Positions 7,371-17,217 of a DNA stretch of 64,000 nt are shown here, piece after piece (position 1 is the first letter of the stretch; every line of letters begins with the position of its first letter). A program made the translations under genes and the position numbers. Source of the stretch: an uncultured Poribacteria bacterium. GTDB taxonomy: Bacteria > Poribacteria > WGA-4E > WGA-3G. The notes below the pieces were generated by a model. It ran no database searches and was not told the DNA's origin. It saw nothing but the letters and a program-made list of their open reading frames with translations. The DNA lies in the NCBI GenBank assembly GCA_951828385.1, contig OX639973.1:4579200-4643199 (forward strand). The letters run 5' to 3'.

Positions 7371-9290
7371 ATGCCTAAGAATTTCTGCCTCACAATTACA
7401 CTGATAATTACTGTGCTATTCATATTCGGCTGTAGTCAGCAAGAGAAAGTTGAAATGGAGCAGTCTGTTAGTGAAAAACTTGAAACAATACCAGCGGACA
7501 CATCCGGCATGGATGAACACGCCGACCACGACCATGCACCGATGGTGGCCGCCTCGGATGCAGCAAAAACAATTCGGTTTTGGACGTGTGTCATGCACCC
7601 TACAGTTAAAATGCAAGAACCTGGCAGTTGTCCGGTTTGTAAGATGGATCTGATTCCTATTTACGAAGGTTCAGGACTCGAACTCACGGAGCAACAGAAG
7701 GCACTGATTCCAGTACGCACGGAACCCGTCGCTTTCCGCGAAGTTTGGCGTGAAATTCGGACGGTTGGTGTTCTCGATTATAACGAGACGCGTATGGCTT
7801 ATGCTTCAACACGAATTTCTGGGTGGATTGAGGACTTACATATTGATTTCACAGGTATCAAAGTGCGTAAGGGCGATGAACTCTTGTCTATCTACAGTCC
7901 AGAATTGGTCACAGCACAAGAGGAGTATTTGACGGCACTTAAAAGCATTGAGGAACTTCAAAACACGGAGTACGCGGCATTGCGCAGATCGGTCGAACAG
8001 ACCCGTGTCGCTGCGAAATCTAAACTTGAATTGTATGGATTGACCTTAAGTCAGATTGAAGATATTCGCAACCGTGGAGAAGTGAGTACGACCTTACCGC
8101 TCTTCGCACCGAGGGCTGGAACTGTCGTTCACATGAACGTCACGCAAGGTCAACATGTGAATAAGGGTATGAATCTTTATCACATTGCCGACCTTAATAG
8201 TCTATGGATTATGGCGGACGTTTACGAATATGAACTGCCGTGGATTTACATGGGACAGGCGGTTGAAATTACCGCACAATCGATGCCCGGGTCAGCGTTT
8301 TCTGGCAAAGTTACTTATATCTATCCGTTCTTTGACACGCAAACGCGAACGCAGAAAGTCCAGATAGAAGTCCCCAATCCAACCGGCCGACTCCGTCCGG
8401 GGATGTATGTGACGCTTCAAATAAAACCGACACTTGCAGAAATCTATACCCAGGGAGCCATCTCGAAAGCACCGTATGCGTGCCCAATGCATCCATGGGT
8501 TACGTCTGAACATCCCGCTGAATGTGAGATATGTGGCATGGATCTCGAATCGACACACTCCGATAGCGTTGGGTCTGAATCGGTATCTGGCACAGAAGGG
8601 AAATGGGTTTGCCCGATGCATCCTGAAGTGCAATCTGATGAATTTGGCGAATGTTCCATTTGCGGCATGGATCTCGTCGAAAAAGCGAAGGCATCTGCCC
8701 CCGCAGAGACGACAGCATCTGTGTGGACCTGTCCGATGCATCCTAAAGTGAAATCTGACGAATTTGGCGAGTGTTCCATTTGTGGCATGGATCTCATCGA
8801 AAAACAGGCAACAACTGGCGCACATTCTCACGCACATCAGATCGCCCCCTCGCCTTCCCTCTACGCGGATCAGCCACCATTGATTTTCAAATACGTGTGT
8901 CCTGATCATCCTGACGAGTATGCGACGGTCCCAGGGCTATGTCCACATGATGGAAAACCCCTCCTCATGACGGGTGAAGTCCTAACTGTCCCGAAGGGCG
9001 CAGTCATTGACACCGGTTTGCGGAAAATCGTCTTCGTGGATCGCGGTGAATCCGGTTATGAACAGATTGAAATTGAGGTAGGTCCCGAAGCTTGGGGAAC
9101 ATCGGACGGTTCAGAAACCAAACGCCGATACTATCCTATTGTAAGTGGACTTACGCCTGGCGATAGGGTTGTCACCCATGGCAACTTCCTGATAGATTCG
9201 CAGACGCAATTAACAGGCTCCGCATCCGGTGCTTATGGCGGAGCACTCGGTGGTGAAGAAGAATCAAAACCCCCTGTCCATCAACATTAA
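7371..9290 (+). CDS. CusB-like RND adaptor with five metal-binding modules
   Basis: The product is a lipoprotein of 639 residues (lipobox FIFGC, Cys21), much longer than CusB (about 400). After a His-rich stretch comes a heavy-metal-binding module (WTCVMHP...CPVCKMDL, about 70-95). A typical adaptor core follows: GWIEDLHIDFTGIKVRKGD barrel-sandwich hybrid, alpha hairpin, then LFAPRAGTVVHMNV. After the beta-barrel (ending near residue 365) four more modules are inserted (about 369-394, 412-437, 452-476, 507-533), each with C-P-x-H-P...C-x-x-C/D-G-M. Modules 3 and 4 are nearly identical tandem copies. The adaptor C-terminal domain resumes at LTVPKGAVIDTG. It should hand metal to the pump encoded by the next gene. 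Confidence 0.92.
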   Translation: MPKNFCLTITLIITVLFIFGCSQQEKVEMEQSVSEKLETIPADTSGMDEHADHDHAPMVAASDAAKTIRFWTCVMHPTVKMQEPGSCPVCKMDLIPIYEGSGLELTEQQKALIPVRTEPVAFREVWREIRTVGVLDYNETRMAYASTRISGWIEDLHIDFTGIKVRKGDELLSIYSPELVTAQEEYLTALKSIEELQNTEYAALRRSVEQTRVAAKSKLELYGLTLSQIEDIRNRGEVSTTLPLFAPRAGTVVHMNVTQGQHVNKGMNLYHIADLNSLWIMADVYEYELPWIYMGQAVEITAQSMPGSAFSGKVTYIYPFFDTQTRTQKVQIEVPNPTGRLRPGMYVTLQIKPTLAEIYTQGAISKAPYACPMHPWVTSEHPAECEICGMDLESTHSDSVGSESVSGTEGKWVCPMHPEVQSDEFGECSICGMDLVEKAKASAPAETTASVWTCPMHPKVKSDEFGECSICGMDLIEKQATTGAHSHAHQIAPSPSLYADQPPLIFKYVCPDHPDEYATVPGLCPHDGKPLLMTGEVLTVPKGAVIDTGLRKIVFVDRGESGYEQIEIEVGPEAWGTSDGSETKRRYYPIVSGLTPGDRVVTHGNFLIDSQTQLTGSASGAYGGALGGEEESKPPVHQH

Positions 9291-9453
9291 CCTGAGGACT
9301 GCCTCCTTAAATCTGGAGTTAGCGGAATGCGCGCCCATAAGCCATCGACTTCAACAGTCCTTGGGAATCGTACGTATCCTTAATCGCGTTGGAATTAACC
9401 GAAAACCATTGCGAAACGTAGTAGAGCAACGCCCAGGAGTCATAAATTAAAAA

Positions 9454-12400
9454 ATGATTAACCGAATTATTGAAATCTGCATGAAAAACCGCCTGTTAGT
9501 ATTGGTTATCTTTGTCTTTGTCACAATGGCGGGTTGGTGGGCATTAAACCGGACACCAATTGATGCTATGCCGGACATCGGCGAAAACCAAGTGATTGTC
9601 TTCGCCGATTGGCCCGGGCGAAGCCCACGCGATATTGAGGATCAAGTTATCTATCCGTTGAGCATTACTATGCTTGGGATTCCCGATGTCAAAGATGTTC
9701 GCTCAACCTCAATGTTCAGTTTTGGCTACATTAACATTATCTTTGAGGATGATGTTGACTTCTATTGGGCCCGCACACGTGTACTGGAGCGTATGAATCT
9801 TGCGCAAAAAGACATGCCAGACGGGGTTGTGCCGGTCCTCGGTCCCGATGCAACAGGTGTCGGACAGGTATTTTGGTATACCGTTGAGAATGGATATTAT
9901 TGCCCTAATCATCCGACAGAACGCTATGCCGAGCCGGGCACCTGTCCGGAAGATGGAGAGACGCTTATTGCCTCCAATCTGGAGCTTCATGAACTTCGGA
10001 CGCTCCAAGACTGGACGGTTCGTTACTATCTCGCCTCTGCTGATGGCGTTTCCGAGGTTGCCTCGGTCGGCGGATACGTCAAACAGTATCAGATTGATAT
10101 TGATCCGAACACTTTATTGGCGTATAACGTGCCGTTATCAACGGTTTACAACGCCGTCCGCGGGAGTAACCTTGATGTTGGTGCCAAGGTGATTGAGGAA
10201 GGCGGAATGGAATTCCTGATTCGGGGTTTGGGATTTATTAAAAGCATCGAGGATATAGAAAACATCGTCGTCAAGGCGCATAACGGCGTACCTATCTACG
10301 TCAAAAACCTTGGAACCGTCAGCGAAGGCCCCGACTTTCGGCGCGGGGCTTTAGACAAAGCAGGCATTCCAGCCACCGGCGGGGTCGTGCTAATGCGGTA
10401 CGGTGATAATCCACTGCGTGTGATTGAGAATGTCAAAGCGAAAATAGCGGAACTCACGCCGGGGCTGCCGTCAGGTGTCCGAATTGTCCCATTCTATGAC
10501 CGGAGCCATCTCATTCACCGTGCAACAGACACGCTAAAGGAAACGCTGACAGAGGAAATCATCGTCGCTGCAGTTGTTATCCTGCTTTTCTTAGGGCAAG
10601 TTTCAAGTAGCCTGATAATAGCACTCGTCTTACCGATGGGGGTCCTGCTTTCGTTTGTCGGCATGCGGATTATTGGTTTACCATCGAACATCATGTCGAT
10701 GGGCGGCATCGCCATCGCTATTGGGGTGATGGTGGATGCCGGTATTGTGATGACAGAAAATATCACGCGACATTTACGGGAACCGCACGCGGATGAAAGT
10801 AAACTTCAGGTTGTAACCCGTGCCGCTAAAGAGGTAGGGCCCCCCATTTTCTTTGCAATGCTCATTGTTATCGTTGCCTTTATACCTGTCTTTTCTCTTA
10901 CCGGCCAAGCAGGTAAACTCTTCAAACCGCTTGCTTATACAAAAACTTTCGCTATGCTCGGTGCAGCTCTCATAGCGATTAGTCTGGTGCCAGTTTTAGC
11001 GTCATTTCTACTCGCGGACCCAACCCGTACTCGGACAGGTAGGGTTTCCAAAATAGTAGCACAGTTTTTTGCAATACTGAGTTGGCCCTTAAGAAAGTTA
11101 GCCGATGGAATTACGTGGGTACTCAGAACCAGCTATCGTCCGATTATTCGGCTGGCTGTAAAGAATATTTGGACGAAACTCGCTGTTGTTGCCTTGGCGA
11201 TACTTATTTTTCTCGCAAGTATACCCTTGACACCTTTCTATAAAAATATTGGACAAGAATTCATGCCACCACTGAACGAAGGCGCACTGCTGTTTATGCC
11301 GGTACTGCTCCCCGGTGCCTCGATTACACAAGCAAAAAATGTAATGGCGAAACAGGATTTGATTATGAATCGATTTCCAGAAGTTTCACTTGTCGTTGGA
11401 AAGTTGGGACGGGCGATGACCGCTACCGATCCCGCTCCGATTGGTATGTTTGAAACTATTGTCAATATAACCGACCCAGCGGCGTGGCCCCGACGAGCGA
11501 TTAAACGCAATTCAACAGAGGAACTTGTACGCCAACTCCTCCAACGCTTGAGACACGATGGACTTATCAGCGAGGAACATGCAACCCATATTACCACCGA
11601 TTTTCTGGATGACATTGTCGCTGCGACCATAAAACGGTTGGATACCTTGGCGACAACATACCACAATTCTTATCTGTCAGTTGACGAGCGCGAAAGGCTT
11701 TATCGGGTCTGGTTATTAAGAATCGTGTTGGAAGAGCTTCTCTCTAAAGAGCGTGCAGGGGAAATGGGGTTAGCGCAGGTCAAAGTTGGCGAATCTGAGA
11801 CTGAAGTGAAACTGCATCAGATCGCCGAAGAAGTTGAACCTACCCTCAAGCATAAGACTTACTTCCGAATGAAGAACCGCAACGAACTTATTACTGAACT
11901 GACAGAGGCTACTCGAATGCCGGGGGTTTCGCCTATTATGACGCAGCCGATACGCAATCGCGTTGATATGCTTGCGACAGGTATACAAACCCCAATCGGA
12001 ATCAAAGTATTTGGTAAAGACCTCGCGAAGATTGAAGAGATTGCGGTCCGGATTGAGCAGGAACTCCTTAAACTTGAGGGCGCGCAGGGCCCCTATGCTG
12101 AGCGCATTGGAAATAAGCCGTACCTTGAGTTTCACATTAACAGAGAAGAAGCCGCACGCTACGGCATCCAAATCAAAACAGTGCAACAAATCATCATGAC
12201 AGCAATCGGTGGCATGAATCTAACTTATACCGTTGAGGGACGCGAGCGATTTCCGATTCGTATCCGTTACATGAGAGAATTACGCGATAATATTGAAGCC
12301 CTTAAACGGGTCCTCGTGCCAGCACCAAAGGGACTGCATATTCCGCTTGAGCAACTCGTGAGAATCGAAAGGCGACCAGGTCCGGCGAAGATCGCAAGCG

Positions 12401-13122
12401 AAAATACGTTACTCTTTTCCCGCGTCTTTTGTGATGTGGATGTTGACACCATTGGACTCGTTGATTTCGTCACGTTAGCCCAAAAGACACTTGACGAAAA
12501 GATTAAGCCGACGCTACCGCAAGGCTACTTCTACGCTTTTAGTGGACAGTACGAAGCTGAATTGGAAGCCCGCAATCGATTAACGATTGTTGTACCCGTA
12601 TGTATCGCAGCTATTTTTATATTGCTATATCTCCAGTTCAAGTCGCCTTCTGCGATGTTTTCAATCTTTCTTGCGATTCCGTTTGCCTTCATCGGAGGTA
12701 TGTGGATGCAGTGGTTGATGGCATACGTGCCGGCGGCACTCGGCGGCGGTTACGCCATTAAATACAGTACAGCGGTGTGGGTGGGGTATATAGCCTTGTT
12801 TGGCATAGCCGTTGAAGACGGAATCGTCTTAATTGAATACCTATTGGAACGCGTCCGGGGCGGTGAACCTATTGACGAAGCCGTGATCAATGCTGGCTTG
12901 TTGCGCGTCCGACCTATCATCATGACCACAGCAACTACGATTTTGGCATTATTACCAATCATGTTAGCAGAAATCAGCACCACTACCGGCGCGGAGTTGA
13001 TGAAGCCTATCGCGGTCCCTACCTTCGGTGGCATGGTCACGGCAACGGTGGCTAACCTTATCTTAGCACCTGTGTTATTCTCGCTCTTCTATCCTGTTGA
13101 ACGCTGGGTTCGTCAGCGGTAG
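9454..13122 (+). CDS. CusA/CzcA-family heavy-metal efflux RND pump
   Basis: The product is 1222 residues; CusA and CzcA are near 1050. Family motifs include PDIGENQVIVFADWPGRSP at the N-terminus and the proton-relay helix GVMVDAGIVMTEN. The second half has GIAVEDGIVLIEY and PTFGGM. Two additions are visible. A metal-binding module (YYCPNHP...GTCPEDGE, Cys150 onward) sits in the first porter domain. A roughly 120-residue charged helical insert lies at about 680-800, before NELITELTEATRMPG. The pump would take periplasmic or cytosolic Cu, Ag, Zn or Co ions; the substrate cannot be told from sequence alone. The 163 bp before its start holds only an AGGAG at 9433-9437. Confidence 0.92.
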   Translation: MINRIIEICMKNRLLVLVIFVFVTMAGWWALNRTPIDAMPDIGENQVIVFADWPGRSPRDIEDQVIYPLSITMLGIPDVKDVRSTSMFSFGYINIIFEDDVDFYWARTRVLERMNLAQKDMPDGVVPVLGPDATGVGQVFWYTVENGYYCPNHPTERYAEPGTCPEDGETLIASNLELHELRTLQDWTVRYYLASADGVSEVASVGGYVKQYQIDIDPNTLLAYNVPLSTVYNAVRGSNLDVGAKVIEEGGMEFLIRGLGFIKSIEDIENIVVKAHNGVPIYVKNLGTVSEGPDFRRGALDKAGIPATGGVVLMRYGDNPLRVIENVKAKIAELTPGLPSGVRIVPFYDRSHLIHRATDTLKETLTEEIIVAAVVILLFLGQVSSSLIIALVLPMGVLLSFVGMRIIGLPSNIMSMGGIAIAIGVMVDAGIVMTENITRHLREPHADESKLQVVTRAAKEVGPPIFFAMLIVIVAFIPVFSLTGQAGKLFKPLAYTKTFAMLGAALIAISLVPVLASFLLADPTRTRTGRVSKIVAQFFAILSWPLRKLADGITWVLRTSYRPIIRLAVKNIWTKLAVVALAILIFLASIPLTPFYKNIGQEFMPPLNEGALLFMPVLLPGASITQAKNVMAKQDLIMNRFPEVSLVVGKLGRAMTATDPAPIGMFETIVNITDPAAWPRRAIKRNSTEELVRQLLQRLRHDGLISEEHATHITTDFLDDIVAATIKRLDTLATTYHNSYLSVDERERLYRVWLLRIVLEELLSKERAGEMGLAQVKVGESETEVKLHQIAEEVEPTLKHKTYFRMKNRNELITELTEATRMPGVSPIMTQPIRNRVDMLATGIQTPIGIKVFGKDLAKIEEIAVRIEQELLKLEGAQGPYAERIGNKPYLEFHINREEAARYGIQIKTVQQIIMTAIGGMNLTYTVEGRERFPIRIRYMRELRDNIEALKRVLVPAPKGLHIPLEQLVRIERRPGPAKIASENTLLFSRVFCDVDVDTIGLVDFVTLAQKTLDEKIKPTLPQGYFYAFSGQYEAELEARNRLTIVVPVCIAAIFILLYLQFKSPSAMFSIFLAIPFAFIGGMWMQWLMAYVPAALGGGYAIKYSTAVWVGYIALFGIAVEDGIVLIEYLLERVRGGEPIDEAVINAGLLRVRPIIMTTATTILALLPIMLAEISTTTGAELMKPIAVPTFGGMVTATVANLILAPVLFSLFYPVERWVRQR

Positions 13123-13161
13123 AAGGATTTCTGATCGCACTGCAAAGTCAATGGAGGAATC

Positions 13162-13776
13162 ATGAAACTTCTAACTACATTCAGCATTTGTATATTTATC
13201 GGTCTTATCGGGTTACCAACTGTTGGTACTGCATTTGAACTTGAAAAGTACTTACATATCGCAAAAGGCGGGGTCGTAAGCACGGGGCGCGGGTTAGCCG
13301 TCACTAACGACGAACTCGAAACCGCACTCACCGAAGAATTCTCTATCGGATTTCAATTAACACCTGCACTTCGATTCTCAGTTCCGTTAAGTAGTTCCGT
13401 TGTGGATACTCGCGGAAGTAACGCCGATGTCTTGCCCTTCGGGATGTTGGGTGTTGAGACTGTTGGCACGATGCTGACACTGAGTGGACGTGGGAAATGG
13501 GCACCCTTTATTGGACTCGGCGCAAATTTCTATTCCTTTACTGAACAATTCGCTACGCCAGCGAATATTCAGAATACTTTTGGGGCGGAAGCGTCCACTG
13601 GACTCAGTGTAAGACTTATTGATAGCATCTTTGAGGTCGCTCAGTTGAATGGATCATTTGGCTATCAGTTCAGTTTTTTGAGACCGAAAGTGAGCGTACC
13701 AGCCAGGCCGGACGTTGACGTGTTATCGTTAAACCGCCATAGCATCACCTTCCGATTGGAACTTTTAGGGTTGTAA
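13162..13776 (+). CDS. Small outer-membrane beta-barrel protein
   Basis: The product is 204 residues with a Sec signal peptide (about 1-25, cleavage near VGTAFE). It then has amphipathic strands such as EEFSIGFQLTPALRFSVPL and KWAPFIGLGANFYSF, and ends with strands FRLELLGL. The pattern fits an OmpW-like eight-stranded barrel. It lies 39 bp after the RND pump gene with an AGGAG ribosome site, so it is probably the last gene of the efflux operon. Its role there is unknown. Confidence 0.65.
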   Translation: MKLLTTFSICIFIGLIGLPTVGTAFELEKYLHIAKGGVVSTGRGLAVTNDELETALTEEFSIGFQLTPALRFSVPLSSSVVDTRGSNADVLPFGMLGVETVGTMLTLSGRGKWAPFIGLGANFYSFTEQFATPANIQNTFGAEASTGLSVRLIDSIFEVAQLNGSFGYQFSFLRPKVSVPARPDVDVLSLNRHSITFRLELLGL

Positions 13777-13782
13777 AAGTCC

Positions 13783-13810
13783 TTGTAAAAATAAGAATTT
13801 CTGGTAAACT
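13783..13810 (+). promoter_or_regulatory. Promoter-like site
   Basis: TTGTAA (13783-13788), a 16-base spacer and TAAACT (13805-13810), 37 bp before the next start. This suggests that the gene at 13848 is transcribed separately from the efflux operon. Confidence 0.4.
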
Positions 13811-13847
13811 TATAGGGATGCCCAAAAAACGGATAAGGAGGTTGTAG

Positions 13848-14843
13848 ATGTTTTTCCGAATCTATTGCTATCGGCGAGTCAGTGTTCTATTAACACTCGT
13901 GTTTTTAATGGTATGTGTACCACTGTTCAGTAATGCCCAAGATGCTGAATTTCCGGCGCAGAAACTGGCGGCTATTTTCCCGAAAGCGAAGAAATTTGTT
14001 CAAAAGCGTACCGTGCTTACACCGGATCACATTGCGTCAATTGAAAAGGACATCGCGGGTAAACTCCGAACGGCGGACCTGAAACCAATTTTTTACATCC
14101 CGATCAATGACGCGAATAAACCGATAGGGCTGATCCTGTTCCTTGATGTAGAGGGTCCGAGTGGTATTATTGAAGGTGCTGTTGGACTGAACATGCGGGG
14201 AAAAGTCGTGAAAGTGGAGGTCTATGCGCACAAAGAATCAGAGGCGATTGCAAGCACTGAATTTCTCAAACAGTTCGTCGGTATGGGTATAGACGACGCT
14301 TTCAAGGTCGGGGAGGACATTAAAGCTGCCAATGGACATGAAGATGCTTCAAGCGCTGTTGCTCTGCTTCCAAAAAAGACGTTGGAGATCAGTTATGCAC
14401 TCTTCCTCAAACAGGAACCAGAACCTAATACAGAAACAGTGCCAGACCCAGAGAGTCCAGTGGAAGAGATGCCCGAAGAGGAAGAGATGCCTGAGGTTGA
14501 GGACTTGAAAGCCCTCATGATGTTGATGATAGATGATTATTTCGTGGTCGTTGACTATTTTGATGACAAAGTGGACAAAACGGAAGCCGTTGAAGCGGCG
14601 AAACGACTCGCTCAATACGCAAAAAGCATCTCAAGTTTTGAACCGCCAAAGAATGCGGATCAGACGGAGGAATATGTCTATCTGCAAGATAAATTTAGCG
14701 ATACACTCCTTGAATTTGCTAAAGCACTTGAAAAGGAAGGTATTTCTGACGGAACACGTGAGCAATGGAACGGTATTGTTGAATTAATCAATCAGGCACA
14801 CCTCCGATTTAGCGAGGCGGAGATTGACTTGGACACATATTAA
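13848..14843 (+). CDS. Secreted FMN-binding-like protein with helical tail domain
   Basis: The product is 331 residues; the start is set by a strong GGAGG. A signal peptide covers about 1-31 (ending SNAQDAE). Residues 40-190 resemble the FMN-binding domain of NqrC/RnfG-type proteins: IIEGAVGLNMRGKVVKVEVY, then HKESEAIASTEFLKQF, then an alanine-rich GHEDASSAV where the flavin-attaching SGAT would be, so covalent flavin is doubtful. A Pro/Glu-rich acidic linker (about 195-220) leads to a four-helix segment (about 225-325) reminiscent of cytochrome c' but lacking any CxxCH. A role in membrane electron transfer is possible. The assignment is tentative. Confidence 0.55.
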   Translation: MFFRIYCYRRVSVLLTLVFLMVCVPLFSNAQDAEFPAQKLAAIFPKAKKFVQKRTVLTPDHIASIEKDIAGKLRTADLKPIFYIPINDANKPIGLILFLDVEGPSGIIEGAVGLNMRGKVVKVEVYAHKESEAIASTEFLKQFVGMGIDDAFKVGEDIKAANGHEDASSAVALLPKKTLEISYALFLKQEPEPNTETVPDPESPVEEMPEEEEMPEVEDLKALMMLMIDDYFVVVDYFDDKVDKTEAVEAAKRLAQYAKSISSFEPPKNADQTEEYVYLQDKFSDTLLEFAKALEKEGISDGTREQWNGIVELINQAHLRFSEAEIDLDTY

Positions 14844-14889
14844 CTGCGGGTGCCATAATTTTTGTAAGTGCGCCGCCTTCACTTCCTTG

Positions 14890-15897
14890 TTATTTTGCTG
14901 ATTGCTCTACAGCAAGTTCATCTGCTGTTTTGGCGTGTATCGCAATGAGCGCGAAACAGGTGGACTGCAAATTCGCAGTCGGTTCCGTCAGTTCGATCGG
15001 GGTATTGCTGACGAAGCTGCCGTCTTCTTGCCGTGTTTTTGCCAAATAGTTGATCGCAACACGGCGCGTATTGAGCGGATCGTTTCCAGCCGCAAGCGCC
15101 ATAATCGCAATTGCAGTGATTTCTGGATCGCTCGGACTATTTTTATATCTTCCGAACCCGCCATCCCTGTTCTGAAGCTGCTTTAACCATGCAATTTGTA
15201 CGTCAATATCGTAAACAGGTTCTAAGCCTTGTATCACCCAAGATGTCAAAAAAATGTCGGATTGCATGCCGCGTCGCAATGCCCAACCCCCGTCAGACTT
15301 AATGGCTCCCGCCAACCAATCCGCACCTTTAGAGACAGGTTCAAAACTCTGTTTGAAACCGAGTCGCCTGAATCCTGCTAAAACAGCGGCAGTATACAGA
15401 ACGTTGTCAGGGCTGCGCTCTTTTTTACCCCAACCGCCGCTCCGATTCTGGACTTTTTTCAACCATTGTAGACCTTTGTAACGGGCTTCGGGATCGGTCT
15501 CCGCTGTCGTTAGAGCGATAAGTGCAAAGATGGTGTGTGCCGTGTTATTGTTCCAACTTCCATTCTCCATCTGTGTATTCCGCAGATACGCAACACCTGT
15601 CCGAATTACTTCTGAACCGGTACCCCACCCCGCATCGATCAACGCCCAAACCGCGAACGCAGTACTTTCCACATTGCTATCTCCGCCAGGGACCAGGGGC
15701 CACCCCCAATCTCGGTTTTGGTGCTGTACAATATAGGTTTTCGCGCCCTCTATGGTTTTGAAGAGCGGAGGGCCCTCTGGTATTTTATTCGAAGTGGCGA
15801 TTTCGGTATCCGCAGCAGCACTGCCTCTAATCCCGATAACGAAGTTCAACAGGATATAACAACAGATTACCACGAAAACGCTTTTGTGGTTTTTCAT
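14890..15897 (-). CDS. Secreted prenyltransferase/squalene-oxidase-repeat protein
   Basis: The product is 335 residues with a signal peptide (about 1-29). The mature part has four or more repeats of the alpha/alpha-toroid type with Q-x-x-x-G-S/G-W/F motifs: QMENGSWNN, QNRSGGWGKK, QNRDGGFGRY and RQEDGSF. The catalytic DxDD of squalene-hopene cyclase is not apparent, and the length is about half of a cyclase. Such extracytoplasmic repeat proteins are common in planctomycete-like lineages, with no proven function. It is convergent with the preceding gene and preceded by about 160 bp without other features. Confidence 0.75.
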   Translation of the reverse strand: MKNHKSVFVVICCYILLNFVIGIRGSAAADTEIATSNKIPEGPPLFKTIEGAKTYIVQHQNRDWGWPLVPGGDSNVESTAFAVWALIDAGWGTGSEVIRTGVAYLRNTQMENGSWNNNTAHTIFALIALTTAETDPEARYKGLQWLKKVQNRSGGWGKKERSPDNVLYTAAVLAGFRRLGFKQSFEPVSKGADWLAGAIKSDGGWALRRGMQSDIFLTSWVIQGLEPVYDIDVQIAWLKQLQNRDGGFGRYKNSPSDPEITAIAIMALAAGNDPLNTRRVAINYLAKTRQEDGSFVSNTPIELTEPTANLQSTCFALIAIHAKTADELAVEQSAK

Positions 15898-16057
15898 CTA
15901 ACGTACCTCCATTTGTGCTATTGTTAGCTTTAAAACACCTGAAGATTTGTGGAGTTACGCGCGTTTTTCAAACGGAGCTCTCTTTTTCCAAGCGTATTGA
16001 TTATCATAGACCTTGCTATAGCTGAATTAAAGCGGTTTTATTGATAACTCTACCACA

Positions 16058-17182
16058 CTACGACTGTGGCTCAATTACGACCTTGTAAACGCCTTCTTGT
16101 CCAAGCATATCAATGCCTTTTTCCAACTGATCCAACGGTAGATGATGCGTTATCAATTCGTGCAACGGCGCGCGTGTGATCTGGAGAAAATCCAACGCTG
16201 TCTGAAACTGGATTTGCGGGTATGCCCATACGCCACAGACATCGAGATCTTTGTTACAAATTTGGTGAGGTCGGACACGCGTATCTCCGGAATCTGTGTA
16301 GTGTCCGACTTCAATAACTTTCCCGCCACGTCGGACCACGTCTAACGCTTCGGCGAAAACTATCGGTAACCCAGCACACTCAATCGCGATGTCCACGCCA
16401 ACACCGTTTGTGAGGTCCTGAATCTGTTCGACCCGTTCTTCAGGCGTTGTATCTCCGACATTGATAACCACGTCCGCGCCCATCTGCTTTGCCATATCTA
16501 ACCGACTATCAACGAGATCTGTGGCGATAATAGTACCGGCACCGCTATCGCGTAACACAGCGACAACGAGCAGACCGATAGGACCACAGCCAAGTACTGC
16601 CACACTGCTCCCGATGCTGTATCCATCTCCGACTTGTGGTAACCCTGGGGCACATGCGCGTTCAACGGCGCGCGTCGCAACGGCTACGGGTTCTGTCAAT
16701 ACACGTATCTCCTCCCGGACACCTTCCGGCATCTTATAGACCCAAGAGTTCCCATGGATATAGGTATACTCGGCGAATTCGCCGTTCAGATACGGGGGCG
16801 TTTCACTGTTGCTAAAGCCGTAGATGGTTCGTCCAGAACACAAAGTCGGACGACCCGGCACGTGCAAACAGTAGTAGCATCTCCCACAGTTTTTTGAACC
16901 CGGGACCACTGTCACACGGTCACCGGCTTTGATGGGACCGCCCATCACATTCATCACCTGATTCGCATTTTTGCCGATCTCCGCAACTGTCCCGACGACT
17001 TCGTGCCCGGGGATGACTGGAAATTTGAGGGCAGTGTGCCCGAGGTACATGTGTTTATCGCTGCCACAAATGCCAACGCTGTCCACTTGTAGCAAGAGCG
17101 CGTCATCTGCGGGTGTCGGTTTCTCAAACTCGCGGATCTCTATCTGCCCCGGTTGGAGCATCACCGCCGCTTGGACTTGCAT
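16058..17182 (-). CDS. Zinc-dependent medium-chain alcohol dehydrogenase
   Basis: The product is 374 residues of the MDR superfamily, closest in feel to threonine, sorbitol or galactitol dehydrogenases. The N-terminal GroES-like domain has the catalytic-zinc motif GICGSDKH and GHEVVG. The structural-zinc loop is CGRCYYCLHVPGRPTLC. The Rossmann domain carries VAVLGCGPIGLLVVAVLR and an acidic residue after the second strand (ATDLVDSR), typical for NAD. It is the last gene of a leftward cluster with the VWA protein 35 bp upstream. The substrate is unknown. Confidence 0.9.
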   Translation of the reverse strand: MQVQAAVMLQPGQIEIREFEKPTPADDALLLQVDSVGICGSDKHMYLGHTALKFPVIPGHEVVGTVAEIGKNANQVMNVMGGPIKAGDRVTVVPGSKNCGRCYYCLHVPGRPTLCSGRTIYGFSNSETPPYLNGEFAEYTYIHGNSWVYKMPEGVREEIRVLTEPVAVATRAVERACAPGLPQVGDGYSIGSSVAVLGCGPIGLLVVAVLRDSGAGTIIATDLVDSRLDMAKQMGADVVINVGDTTPEERVEQIQDLTNGVGVDIAIECAGLPIVFAEALDVVRRGGKVIEVGHYTDSGDTRVRPHQICNKDLDVCGVWAYPQIQFQTALDFLQITRAPLHELITHHLPLDQLEKGIDMLGQEGVYKVVIEPQS

Positions 17183-17217
17183 AGTTAGAATCCTTGTTTT
17201 AATTTTTGTTGTTTATT

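Noticed and set aside
8292-8909. 205-residue minus-strand frame opposite the adaptor gene
   Set aside because: It is the complement of repeated Cys/His modules and has no independent coding signs.
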